Assembly (NCBI GenBank): GCA_021776785.1
Contig: JAJFFF010000012.1
Location: 124,001 to 188,000 of the forward strand
Direction of reading: 5' to 3'
Source of the DNA: Planctomycetota bacterium
Lineage (GTDB): Bacteria; Planctomycetota; PLA2
Length of the DNA: 64,000 bases
The position numbers and the translations under genes are program-made. This document shows positions 1 through 7,265 of the stretch, one piece after another (the stretch's first letter is position 1; each line of letters opens with the position of its first letter). Under the pieces are notes generated by a model. The model worked only from the letters and a program-made list of their open reading frames with translations. It was not told the origin of the DNA and searched no databases.

Positions 1-232
1 TCACCGCCGGCGCAACCCTCAGCGGGTCGTCGTCGCGAGGATCGGCTTGACGGCCGCTGGGGGCACTGGGGGCACTGGGGGCACTGGGGCCACTGGGGCC
101 ACTGGGGGCGCTCGCGGCGCCGGCTAGGTTGGCGGGCGCGCCCGACGCAAACAGCGCGCGCAACAGACCGTGATTGGGGACGCGGGCCCAACGCCGCGAA
201 CGGGACGAGGGGACGAAGACGGAATCGCTCAC
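1..232 (-). CDS. Partial hypothetical protein with Ser-Gly-Pro repeats (3' end outside window)
   Basis: A minus-strand reading frame opens at a GTG at 232 and stays open to the window edge. The N-terminus is Arg/Ser-rich, followed by a stretch reading SGPSGPSAPSAPSAPSG that comes from the 9-bp tandem repeat. I do not recognise a domain. The gene would be divergent from the PEP-CTERM gene at 307, with the perfect inverted repeat 235-295 between them. Its repeat matches the Ser-Gly-Pro repeat in that neighbour. There is no clear Shine-Dalgarno site, and the frame could be chance in GC-rich DNA, so support is weak. Confidence 0.35.
   Translation of the reverse strand, partial: MSDSVFVPSSRSRRWARVPNHGLLRALFASGAPANLAGAASAPSGPSGPSAPSAPSAPSGRQADPRDDDPLRVAPAV
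59..109. repeat. 9-bp GC-rich minisatellite (GGGGCACTG type)
   Basis: Five to six consecutive 9-bp units, alternating GGGGCACTG and GGGCCACTG. In the minus frame they encode Ser-Ala-Pro/Ser-Gly-Pro. The unit is the reverse complement, up to rotation, of the CCCAGTGGT unit at 901-936. Confidence 0.85.
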
Positions 233-234
233 AC

Positions 235-295
235 CCTATAGAGTCGAAAGTGGTTACATCGACTTTTCCGATGAAACCTGTTTCGACTCTATAGG
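235..295. promoter_or_regulatory. Perfect 15-bp inverted repeat between divergent genes
   Basis: CCTATAGAGTCGAAA (235-249) and its exact reverse complement TTTCGACTCTATAGG (281-295) flank a 31-bp spacer. The right arm ends 12 bp before the ATG at 307, and the left arm begins 3 bp before the candidate GTG at 232. No T-run follows either arm, so a terminator is unlikely. A pair of inverted operator half-sites or a cruciform is more plausible. The core CTATAGAG-NN-GAAA recurs in the palindrome before murF at 39214-39237. Confidence 0.6.
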
Positions 296-306
296 TAGAG
301 ACCATC

Positions 307-1164
307 ATGTTGAAACGAAGCTCCTCCTCTCCCCTGTTGCTGTTTTCTTTCCTCGCGCTTTGCCTGCACGGGGCGTGGCCCCATACGGCCCACGCCGATC
401 TCATCGTGTCCGAAGTCGTCACGGACCCGCAAGGAGATCACTCCGAAAACGCGGGCGGGAATGGGGTGCCGTACGACGACATACCCGGAACCGGCACCGT
501 TTCGGCGGTGGATGAATTCGTCGAGTTGTTCAACACCGGAGGGACACTGCTTGACCTTCGTGGCGTTTCGCTCCTCATGGATGACACGTCCCCCCGCACA
601 CACGTTTTCGGAACCACGACGTCGGGACTGGTTCGTTTTTCGGCGGGCAGTTCGCTGCATGCCCTGCTGCCAGGCGGCGTCGTTTTGCTCGGCAACCCCA
701 CGGGCTCGCTCAACAACCGGCTTTCTTTGGTCTTGTTGGGGATCGACGGCTCCGAGTGGGATCGGTGGGTCATCGATGACGCGAACGCGACGGGCCCCGC
801 CAACGAGTCCGTGCATCGCGTTTTTGTCGAAGGAGTCGCCCAGCCCTTAGGGGAACGGGGCGTGATCTCGCCGCTCGTTGTGCTTGGATTCGACGGTAGC
901 CCCAGTGGTCCCAGTGGTCCCAGTGATCCCAGTGACCCGACGGCAGGCGGAGGGGGCGGCTCGGGAGGAGCACCCGTGCCCGAACCCAGCACGCTCTATC
1001 TGGTCATCGCTGGCGGAGTGTTGTTCGAAACTCGTCGAAGAGCGCGGTGCGCGTCGCGCCAAAAACAGCGCGCAACGCCGCGGCTTCGTCGGGGCTCTCG
1101 TCGAACTGCCCTAACAACTCAAGAACACCGGCCTCGCCGCGGCGCTGCTGCAGAAACGAAGTGA
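307..1164 (+). CDS. PEP-CTERM sorted surface protein, lamin-tail-like domain
   Basis: The precursor has a Sec signal peptide (hydrophobic residues about 9-30, cut near AHA-D). A region of about 150 residues follows that starts DLIVSEVVTDPQGD and contains EFVELFN and LDLRG, which resembles lamin-tail (LTD) domains of exported proteins. A Ser-Gly-Pro repeat and glycine linker lead to a VPEPST motif near residue 224, a short hydrophobic stretch and an RRR cluster. That is the PEP-CTERM signal handled by exosortases. About 40 basic residues follow the arginine cluster, which is unusual because this signal normally ends the protein. The last 161 bp overlap the 3' end of the convergent peptidase gene. 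A frameshift or late stop near 1070 would explain the tail. Confidence 0.7.
   Translation: MLKRSSSSPLLLFSFLALCLHGAWPHTAHADLIVSEVVTDPQGDHSENAGGNGVPYDDIPGTGTVSAVDEFVELFNTGGTLLDLRGVSLLMDDTSPRTHVFGTTTSGLVRFSAGSSLHALLPGGVVLLGNPTGSLNNRLSLVLLGIDGSEWDRWVIDDANATGPANESVHRVFVEGVAQPLGERGVISPLVVLGFDGSPSGPSGPSDPSDPTAGGGGGSGGAPVPEPSTLYLVIAGGVLFETRRRARCASRQKQRATPRLRRGSRRTALTTQEHRPRRGAAAETK
901..936. repeat. Four 9-bp repeats (CCCAGTGGT type)
   Basis: Four head-to-tail copies (CCCAGTGGT twice, then CCCAGTGAT and CCCAGTGAC) encode the linker SGP/SDP in the PEP-CTERM protein. The same unit, inverted, forms the repeat at 59-109. Confidence 0.9.
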
Positions 1165-2260
1165 ACGCCAAAGAGAGATCGTAAAAGTGGCTCACGGCTC
1201 GCGGATCCTGCTCTTGCAGCACCGTCGAACTCAACACGCGCTCGGTCACCGGGCCCGATGTCTTAAGACGCGCTTGCGCGGCGCGTGCACTCTTGCCCTC
1301 TGCCAACTGTGCCAAACCCTCGTGAATCCAGACCGGAACACGCCGGGCCCGCGCCCGAATCAGGTGGTGCGCGAGCTCGTGATACACCGTCGATCTCAAG
1401 TCTCGAGCACGTGTGCCCGATCGCATCGTCAAACGGATCGTGCCGTCGGACAGGCCGGACACCCAACCGTGCATGCGCGTCGCGTCCCGGAACTCTTCGG
1501 GCGTGTAAATCGTGACGGCGACGGTGCTCTCCAGATAGCTTCCAAAGCGAGTCGACAGTTCGCCGTAGGCTTCCTCGCACAATTGAAGAACGCCTGCAAC
1601 TTGGACCGCACTGATCGATGGCGCGTGCCTCACCAGAAAAATTCCGGCGCGGCGCTGCGCATACAAAGACTCGACATCGCGCTCTCGCCGCGCGCGCTCC
1701 CACCGCTTCAAGATCTCGCGATCACGAGGACGAAGTTCCTTCGCTCTCGACCAGTGTTCGACGGCTTCATCCAGTTGACGGCTGGCGTAAGCGATCTCAC
1801 CAAGGTTGAACAACGCGTCTACGTGGTCGGGGTCACGCTGGAGCGCCATGCGAAAGTCCTCGGCGGCCGCCAGCCGATCGCCGTCGCGCCCGGCATCGAA
1901 GTACGCGCGCCCGCGCAACACACGGTATCGGATCCGCTCAGGATGCAGCTCGATCGCGCGTGTCAGCAGGCGGATCGACTCGCGGACGCTGCCCTCTCCA
2001 CGTCGCCGCTCGGACAGCTCGGCAAGGGACGCGGCAAGATTGCGGCTTACTGTGATTCGTTCGGCATCGTCTTTGGGCAGTTCGAGCAACGCCAATTCGA
2101 ACGCCGCCTGCGCGTCCTCGGCCCGTTCCGCCAGCAGATGACGAATCCCGGCCTCGTTGGCGTCGTCAGCGCGATTCCAGTCGCCGTGGGCGGATGCACA
2201 GAGCAACAGTGTGCCCAAAAGCAGCATGCCGCCCGAGCGGATGCCCCGGACAACTCCCAC
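1004..2260 (-). CDS. TPR protein with C-terminal HExxH metallopeptidase (peptidase MA-like)
   Basis: An exported protein of about 418 residues. The start is set at a GTG (2260) because GGAGGAG lies 5 nt upstream. It gives MGVVRGIRSGG and then a hydrophobic core ending at ASAHG, a good signal peptide. The first half has TPR-type helix pairs (ALFNLGEIAYASRQLDEAVEHW). The second half has HELAHH and a downstream WIHEGLAQ glutamate, the zinc-binding pattern of gluzincin peptidases of the MA-like group. A longer frame reaches 2455, but its extra residues are translated minisatellite. The 3' end overlaps the PEP-CTERM gene in antisense. Substrate unknown. Confidence 0.75.
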   Translation of the reverse strand: MGVVRGIRSGGMLLLGTLLLCASAHGDWNRADDANEAGIRHLLAERAEDAQAAFELALLELPKDDAERITVSRNLAASLAELSERRRGEGSVRESIRLLTRAIELHPERIRYRVLRGRAYFDAGRDGDRLAAAEDFRMALQRDPDHVDALFNLGEIAYASRQLDEAVEHWSRAKELRPRDREILKRWERARRERDVESLYAQRRAGIFLVRHAPSISAVQVAGVLQLCEEAYGELSTRFGSYLESTVAVTIYTPEEFRDATRMHGWVSGLSDGTIRLTMRSGTRARDLRSTVYHELAHHLIRARARRVPVWIHEGLAQLAEGKSARAAQARLKTSGPVTERVLSSTVLQEQDPRAVSHFYDLSLAFTSFLQQRRGEAGVLELLGQFDESPDEAAALRAVFGATRTALFDEFRTTLRQR

Positions 2261-2280
2261 GACGACTCCTCCCACTGCAA

Positions 2281-2328
2281 ATCCCCCGATGAATCCCCCG
2301 ATGAATCCCCCGATGAATCCCCCGATGA
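2281..2328. repeat. Four perfect 12-bp tandem repeats (ATCCCCCGATGA)
   Basis: Four identical, uninterrupted copies lie 9-56 bp before the Shine-Dalgarno site of the downstream minus-strand peptidase gene, so they sit in its leader or promoter. Perfect identity suggests recent slippage. Confidence 0.95.
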
Positions 2329-2455
2329 CGCCCCCCGCGGGCGAAGCCGAGCCGCCTGCCGCGCTCACGGCCCTGCGTCGCGAATTTGGCCCGGAACTCC
2401 AACGCGCATGGTGTTTTGGAGAGTTCAAGTGCAACGTGTGAGGAGAGCGAGGCAT

Positions 2456-2878
2456 GGCTGCGTTCTATTGAACCACTGAACGGTCACTCGGTTTCGACCA
2501 TTCGGTTCCAGAAGCTTGGCGCCGGTCGCTTTGGTACCGATTCGGCCCATCCGGCCCATCAGCCCATCCGGTCCATCAGCTCGATTGGATCGATGGGGTC
2601 TGTCGAGACGGAAACGCGTCCCCCCTGATGCCGCCGCGCGCACGTTAGACATCGTCGTTGCGCGTGCGCGGCGCGAGAATCGGTTCCCGATGGGACCTCG
2701 CACGACAACGCTGGGTTCACACGAGGCGCGGACGATTTTCAACCGCACGTCGCTGCACCTCGTCGAGCCAGTGGCTGTATTGCCCATGCCGCAGCATGAC
2801 CCATCAAATCGCGTCGGCACGCCTCGCGCATCGATTCTTGGCTGGCCCCCACGGGCCCGGCACCACTTGTGTTTCGGT
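2456..2878. other. Gene-poor region with a degenerate 9-bp repeat
   Basis: No convincing coding sequence on either strand. Positions 2543-2578 hold about four 9-bp units (CGGCCCATC, CGGCCCATC, AGCCCATCC, GGTCCATCA). This is a third short-repeat locus within the first 2.6 kb, with a different unit from the other two. Confidence 0.5.
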
Positions 2879-3718
2879 CTAGTCTTCGACCAAGATTTCG
2901 ACGCGTCGGTTACGCCAGCGATTGGAGTCGCTGCTGTTGGGAACCCGCGGTTGGTGCGGTCCGAAACCGGCGACGCTCAACCGCGAAGCGGGGATCCCCG
3001 CGCTCTTGACGAGATGGTCCCACACGCCGAGAGCGCGGGCTGTCGACAACTCGATGTTGCCGCGCGGAAACTTCTTGAGGGTCGCGGGCTTGGCGACGCG
3101 TACGTCATCGGTGTGGCCCGCGATCGTGACGCGCGAACGTCCCCCGCGCAGCGCGTTCGCGACACGTTGCAGTGCGACGGCCCCCTCCTTGGAGACCGTG
3201 GCGGAGCCGGTCGTGAACAAGACCGCTTCGCGGAGCACGAAGCGATAACCGCCGTCGGTCTTTTCCACTTCGATCTCGGCGTCGCCGCGGAACTGACTCA
3301 ACACACGCTTGACCGAGTCGGAAATTTCGGCCTTCGCCTTTTCGACGACGCGCTCGGTGCTGTCGACTCGGTGCACTTTGGCCTCGAGCTCTTTGACACG
3401 GCGCGCGAGCCCCACCTTGTCGGCCGTGAGTTGATCGATGCGCGCTTGCTGCTCATCCACCACACCGTGCAGGTTTCGGTTCTCATTCGCGGCGGCGGTG
3501 TCCGACGAAGGTCGGCCCGGCGCCTCGCAGCCCGCGAAGAGCGCGATGCCACAGCACAAAAGAAAAGCCGCGCCTCCCGAACGAGCGGGAAGGCGCGGCT
3601 GTTTGATCTTCGAACGGTTCTCCGCGCCTCCGCTGACAGAAACTGTGTTAGCAGAAACTGCGCTGGCAGAAGCGGTGCGCGAAGAAGACGACGGGAAAAT
3701 AGCTTGGATGAAACTCAC
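2879..3718 (-). CDS. OmpA-family lipoprotein
   Basis: A peptidoglycan-associated envelope protein. A lipoprotein signal ends at ALFAGC (Cys near residue 64), preceded by an unusually long N-terminus. Residues about 85-115 form a coiled coil (DEQQARIDQLTADKVGLARRVKELE). The C-terminal half is an OmpA/MotB-like domain with TIAGHTDD and a terminal NRRVEIL, the residues that contact peptidoglycan diaminopimelate in this family. The start is a GTG 9 nt after the stop of the HTH gene, suggesting coupling. However, a terminator-like hairpin (3557-3600) lies inside the first 55 codons, so the true start or the mode of expression is uncertain. Confidence 0.8.
   Translation of the reverse strand: MSFIQAIFPSSSSRTASASAVSANTVSVSGGAENRSKIKQPRLPARSGGAAFLLCCGIALFAGCEAPGRPSSDTAAANENRNLHGVVDEQQARIDQLTADKVGLARRVKELEAKVHRVDSTERVVEKAKAEISDSVKRVLSQFRGDAEIEVEKTDGGYRFVLREAVLFTTGSATVSKEGAVALQRVANALRGGRSRVTIAGHTDDVRVAKPATLKKFPRGNIELSTARALGVWDHLVKSAGIPASRLSVAGFGPHQPRVPNSSDSNRWRNRRVEILVED
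3557..3600 (-). terminator. Rho-independent-type hairpin inside the 5' end of the OmpA lipoprotein gene
   Basis: Read on the minus strand, AGCCGCGCCT pairs perfectly with AGGCGCGGCT, with CCCG/CGGG extending the stem, and TTTTCTTTT follows directly. It lies 128 nt after the stop of the HTH gene but overlaps the codons for the lipoprotein signal peptide. It could terminate the upstream unit or act as an attenuator. Confidence 0.65.
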
Positions 3719-3727
3719 CCCAGCATT

Positions 3728-4522
3728 TTAGCCGCCAGCACCAGTCTCTTTCGCGGCGCTGATTGCGGAGCTGTGAGCCTGGTTGAGCAACTGGCTCCGC
3801 TTGTTGATCTCTTTGGTGACCTCTTCATTCGAGCCCATGGACTCGTAGAACCAGTTAGCCATGTTGCGGAACGTGGCGCCGAGCGGTTTATCCGCGGAAG
3901 CCTCGTTGTAGCCGGTCTTGATCGCGAGCGACAAAGCCAACAGGATGAGAATCGAGCCGAGCACGAGGCAAAACGTCATGCCGGGGCTGCCTGCAGGGGC
4001 GGCTTCGACGCGGCGTGTTGTGCGGGCCGGGGATGAGCGACGTCCCGCAGGGGCGCCAATCTCTTCCATCTCTTCGTCGTCATCGAGATCCGATGTCAGA
4101 TCGGCGCTGAGATCGATGGGCTCGGTGGTCATGCCCACGTCGTCCATTCCGCTCTCTTCGATGAACGTGTCCTGGCTCGAAATCTCCTCGGTCGCCATGC
4201 CGGCGTCGCCGAGGCTGATGCGATCCGCGCTTTCGGGCTCGCTGCTTTCGAAGACCAAGTCATCGGTCAACGTTTCGCCGCTCTCCTCGAACGCCGGGGC
4301 GTCGTCTTCAAGCGTGATCTCGCTGAGGACCGTCTCCGAAGTTTCAGAGCCGGGGCCCTTCGTGGAAATCTTGTCGATCTCCACCTTCTTGAACTTCATG
4401 ATGTCGCCTTCGCGGAAGGCAGAAATCTCGCCTTCCGAAACCAGGCGCTTCAGTTTGCCCTCGTCAATCTTCAGCTGACGGACGACTTCATCGAAGGTGT
4501 AAAACTCGCCACTCTTAGCCAT
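3728..4522 (-). CDS. HTH domain protein with a single transmembrane segment
   Basis: Residues 1-55 (FYTFDEVVRQLKIDEGKLKRLVSEGEISAFREGDIMKFKK) form a MerR/excisionase-like helix-turn-helix with a wing. A very acidic linker of about 110 residues (many ESGE, DDD and MTTE segments) and an Arg-rich patch follow. A transmembrane helix (MTFCLVLGSILILLALSLAI, about residues 183-202) leads to a helical C-terminus of about 60 residues. The architecture is familiar from Planctomycetota, but its role is not known to me. A membrane-tethered DNA-binding protein is the straightforward reading. It sits in a same-strand run with the pilus motor genes. Confidence 0.7.
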   Translation of the reverse strand: MAKSGEFYTFDEVVRQLKIDEGKLKRLVSEGEISAFREGDIMKFKKVEIDKISTKGPGSETSETVLSEITLEDDAPAFEESGETLTDDLVFESSEPESADRISLGDAGMATEEISSQDTFIEESGMDDVGMTTEPIDLSADLTSDLDDDEEMEEIGAPAGRRSSPARTTRRVEAAPAGSPGMTFCLVLGSILILLALSLAIKTGYNEASADKPLGATFRNMANWFYESMGSNEEVTKEINKRSQLLNQAHSSAISAAKETGAGG

Positions 4523-4560
4523 CTAGTACCCGTCCTTTGCCAACTCGTGAACGCCGACGC

Positions 4561-5100
4561 TCACTTCGTCTTTTTGCCTTTAACGGCCTTGGCCGCTTCC
4601 CGCGACTTCTCTTTCTCATAGAGTCGGCGCATTTCACCGCGCGTGTACTCCGAGATGTCTTGGTAGCCGCTGATTCTTAAATCGTAATCCACCTTGCGGC
4701 CTGCGACGAAGCGCAAACCCTTTCGGCGGACGTATTGGTAAACCGCCAACTGGTCGGTCTTCGCGTCCAAAACGAACAACACCGATTCTCCGCTACCGAT
4801 CGGACTCGTCACCGCAACGAAGCGGTTGTTCGAGTTCGAGTCCGACGCGTAGGAGCCGGTCATGCCACGCGCCGCCGCCGGCCGTGCATTCGGGTTGTTG
4901 GTGATGTTGATGCCGATGCCCGGCGCGCCGTTCGCTGCGCCCGACCCGTCATCCACAACCGGTGCTTCCGGATCAAAACCCGTTCCCTGCGCGTTCGCCG
5001 CCGGGATGATCGACGTCGTGGACTGACCAATCCACGCGCCGATGACGAGTAGAAGCGCGCCAGCCAGCACGGCGATGAGGGTGTCCTTACGGTCTTTCAT
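4561..5100 (-). CDS. Small membrane-anchored protein of unknown function
   Basis: The start is the ATG at 5100, preceded by AAGGAGAG at the right distance; a longer frame lacks such a site. The 179-residue product starts MKDRKDT, followed by a hydrophobic segment (LIAVLAGALLLVIGAWIG) that is either an uncleaved anchor or a signal peptide. A Gly/Asn-rich linker leads to a compact domain (ESVLFVLDAKTDQLAVYQY and RKVDYDLRISGYQDI), and the end is a Lys-rich helix. Two beta-strand-like stretches recall domains that report stored key-value data, but I do not recognise the family. The leader may contain a structured RNA (5257-5331). Confidence 0.65.
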   Translation of the reverse strand: MKDRKDTLIAVLAGALLLVIGAWIGQSTTSIIPAANAQGTGFDPEAPVVDDGSGAANGAPGIGINITNNPNARPAAARGMTGSYASDSNSNNRFVAVTSPIGSGESVLFVLDAKTDQLAVYQYVRRKGLRFVAGRKVDYDLRISGYQDISEYTRGEMRRLYEKEKSREAAKAVKGKKTK

Positions 5101-5456
5101 CAAATCACTCTCCTTGGCGAGGCTCGGTCCGATCCCGACTCCACCCGGAGAAGCGGGTATTGAATCAGTTTCGGCACCAGCCCGCAAGACCCCTCCAGTC
5201 CCGAAAATCGGGCGGGGCTTCACGAAAATCCGCTCGGCTGGGACGATCACCGCCCCAAGCCTCCGCCAACGGCGGTCCGGGTCCACCCGGATAGGCTTCC
5301 GCCATGGCACCATGCCCCCGTCACCAGGGGGTCATCTTGGCCCCTCGAGCCGTCTCGGGACGGGACCGGCGACGGCCACGGCGCGCGACCCTCAAAATGC
5401 CTGCCAGGCGGGCTCGGCAACGGCCCCGGTGGCATGCACGCAGCCCCCAAAGCCTG
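5101..5456. other. Intergenic region dense in RNA secondary structure
   Basis: The 356-bp gap between the histidine kinase stop and the small anchored protein contains no credible gene. Its minus strand holds several perfect hairpins, described under 5257-5331, and a CCCG-ATTTT-CGGG hairpin further on. Confidence 0.5.
5257..5331 (-). ncRNA. Candidate structured leader RNA: three-way junction plus flanking hairpins
   Basis: Reading the minus strand: a CCCCC/GGGGG hairpin (5331-5315), a CATGG/CCATG hairpin (5314-5303), then a junction closed by AAGCC/GGCTT (5298-5294 with 5261-5257). The junction encloses TCCGGGT-GG-ACCCGGA (5291-5276) and CCGCC-GTT-GGCGG (5275-5263). CCGCC can pair instead with an upstream GGCGG at 5303-5299, giving a mutually exclusive fold. 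It lies 157 nt before the ATG at 5100. It matches no riboswitch class I can name. Confidence 0.35.
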
Positions 5457-7211
5457 CTAAGCGGTCGCGACGGGCAGCCGGATCCGCATCATGGTTCCTT
5501 GGCCGGCTTCACTTTCGACATCGAGAGTGCCGCCGTGATCGGTCACGATGTGTTGCACGATCGCCAGACCGAGCCCCGTCCCCTCGCCCTCGGGCTTGGT
5601 CGAATAAAACAAATCGACGCAACGCTGCCGGGTTTTTTCGTCCATACCGACGCCGTTGTCCTGCACCGTGAGCACCGCCGCCCCCGGCTCGCCAAACGAC
5701 CGAACAACGACGGAGCCGCCGCGCACGGACCGCGAAAAAGATCCCGGCGGCAGCGCTCCGGACGCCCCGGTTTCCGCCCCACCGGATGCTCCACCCGCGG
5801 CCGTCCCCGGCGCCGTCCCCGCTGCCGTCCCCGCTGCCGTCCCCGCGATGGCACCCGCCGCCGGCGCGTCGCCCGCACCCGCGCCGCCCGTTTCGCGGTC
5901 GCTCGGTTCGGACGCCGGGTCCGATTCGTCCTCCGGGATCGCGTCGATCGCGTTCAGGATGAGGTTGAGCACGGCCTGCATCATCTCCTGCGGGTCGCCG
6001 GTCACCAGCGGCACATCGTCCGCACGATCGTGCGAGAGGGCAATGCCGCGCGCGTCCGCCCGGTGGCGCGCCAACGCGATCGCCCTCTCCGCCACCTCGG
6101 CAATATCGATCTCGGACGGTTCACGGCCGCGCGGCGTGAAGTGCAAAATGCGCTCCACGATCACGCGAATGCGCTCGAGCCCATCCAGCGCGAGGTCGAA
6201 ATACTCCTCGCGCCGCTCCGGGTTCAGCGTGCCTTCCTTGAGACGTCGCACGGCATTCATCACGCCGCCGACCGGGTTGTTGATTTCGTGGGCGAAACCG
6301 GCAGCCAGCGTTCCCGTCGACGCCAACCGCTGCGCCACGACCAACCGATTTTCGGCGGCGCGCGCGCGACCCAGCGCGTCGCGGACGCGTTCTTCCAGCC
6401 GCGTTTGGTACGCGTCGACCTCGCGAGCCATCGCGTTGAAGTCTTCACTCAGCCGTGCGAACTGGCCGCGACCGCGCGCGGGAACCGGCTCCGGCGTGCG
6501 TCCCTCGCTCACCGCCCGCGCCGCCTGCGCCAACCCCTGGAGCGGCCGGAAAAAGACGCGGTCGAGGACAAGGAACGTAATCAGGATCAGAAGGATCGTG
6601 CCGACACACAACACGACAAACGTCTGTCGCAGTGGCTCGAGCGAATCGGAATGCGCGCGCTCGTTAAACGCGACGTACGCCACTTCCCAGCGCACGCGCA
6701 GCCCTGGGTTCACAATCGTGAGGCCGTGGCGATCGTACGAATAGGAGGGCGTACCCTTGCGCAGCTGATCGCGCAGATAGCTCTCGGCTTTCGCGATCTC
6801 GGAGTCCATGGCTTTTTTGGCGGCGCCGTGCAACTTGGGGTGCGCCCGGACAAACTCCGCCCCGCGCCGCGGTCGCTTCACCAAGAACCGAAGATACTTC
6901 GACTGGTCGAACACGCGACCCAGCGCGGTCTCCCCCTCCGCATCCACGGCCCGCGCCGCCTCCTCCAGCGCGCGCGGACTGATATCGCCGTCGTCGGCGC
7001 GTGATCGCAGTCCGATCCAGACCACGAGCAACAACACGCCGACGTTGACCGCGGCGATAAACAGCAAAATCCGACCCTTGAGTGACAAGGCGATCAATCG
7101 TACCCGGGGCCTCGCTACACGCGCCAATAGAAGCCGTCGCGGCTCTCGTGCCGAGTGCGGGCCCCGGTGCTCTCGACGCGCGGATTTGGCGTCGCGGTTC
7201 GCCGTAGACAA
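5457..7211 (-). CDS. Membrane sensor histidine kinase with a repeat insertion in the ATPase domain
   Basis: Transmembrane segments at about residues 47-68 and 199-217 flank a periplasmic sensor region. HAMP-like and coiled segments lead to the dimerisation helix FAHEINNPVGG (phospho-acceptor His near 309) and the ATPase N box (NLILNAIDAI, 416-425). G1 (DNGVGM, 518-523) and G2 (GTGLGLAIV) follow. Between the N box and the next strand, residues about 428-498 are a low-complexity insertion (GTAAGTAAGTAPGTAAGG) encoded by a 12-bp repeat. The frame opens at a TTG inside the T-run of the upstream terminator, so an internal TTG near residue 39 or 42 may be the real start. No response regulator is adjacent. 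Confidence 0.85.
   Translation of the reverse strand: MSTANRDAKSARREHRGPHSAREPRRLLLARVARPRVRLIALSLKGRILLFIAAVNVGVLLLVVWIGLRSRADDGDISPRALEEAARAVDAEGETALGRVFDQSKYLRFLVKRPRRGAEFVRAHPKLHGAAKKAMDSEIAKAESYLRDQLRKGTPSYSYDRHGLTIVNPGLRVRWEVAYVAFNERAHSDSLEPLRQTFVVLCVGTILLILITFLVLDRVFFRPLQGLAQAARAVSEGRTPEPVPARGRGQFARLSEDFNAMAREVDAYQTRLEERVRDALGRARAAENRLVVAQRLASTGTLAAGFAHEINNPVGGVMNAVRRLKEGTLNPERREEYFDLALDGLERIRVIVERILHFTPRGREPSEIDIAEVAERAIALARHRADARGIALSHDRADDVPLVTGDPQEMMQAVLNLILNAIDAIPEDESDPASEPSDRETGGAGAGDAPAAGAIAGTAAGTAAGTAPGTAAGGASGGAETGASGALPPGSFSRSVRGGSVVVRSFGEPGAAVLTVQDNGVGMDEKTRQRCVDLFYSTKPEGEGTGLGLAIVQHIVTDHGGTLDVESEAGQGTMMRIRLPVATA
5800..5847. repeat. Four 12-bp tandem repeats inside the histidine kinase gene
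   Basis: GCCGTCCCCGGC, GCCGTCCCCGCT twice and GCCGTCCCCGCG occur head to tail and encode the Gly-Thr-Ala-Ala linker between the ATPase boxes. The length is a multiple of three, so slippage would keep the frame. Confidence 0.9.
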
Positions 7212-7248
7212 AAAAACGCCGCAGCGAGTCGATGCCCGCTGCGGCGTT
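7210..7248 (-). terminator. Rho-independent terminator after the PilC/GspF gene
   Basis: On the minus strand AACGCCGCAGCG pairs with CGCTGCGGCGTT (12 bp, 10-nt loop), followed by an unbroken T-run. It starts 18 nt after the PilC stop codon and its T-run overlaps the proposed histidine kinase start. Confidence 0.9.
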
Positions 7249-7265
7249 AGGTTTGCTTGCTTCGG

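Noticed and set aside
2425-2820. A 131-codon minus-strand frame
   Set aside because: It includes translated repeats (GLMGRMGRIG) and no domain; probably noncoding.
2516-4036. A 506-codon plus-strand frame
   Set aside because: It covers the reverse of the OmpA and HTH genes and has no recognisable motif or ribosome-binding site.
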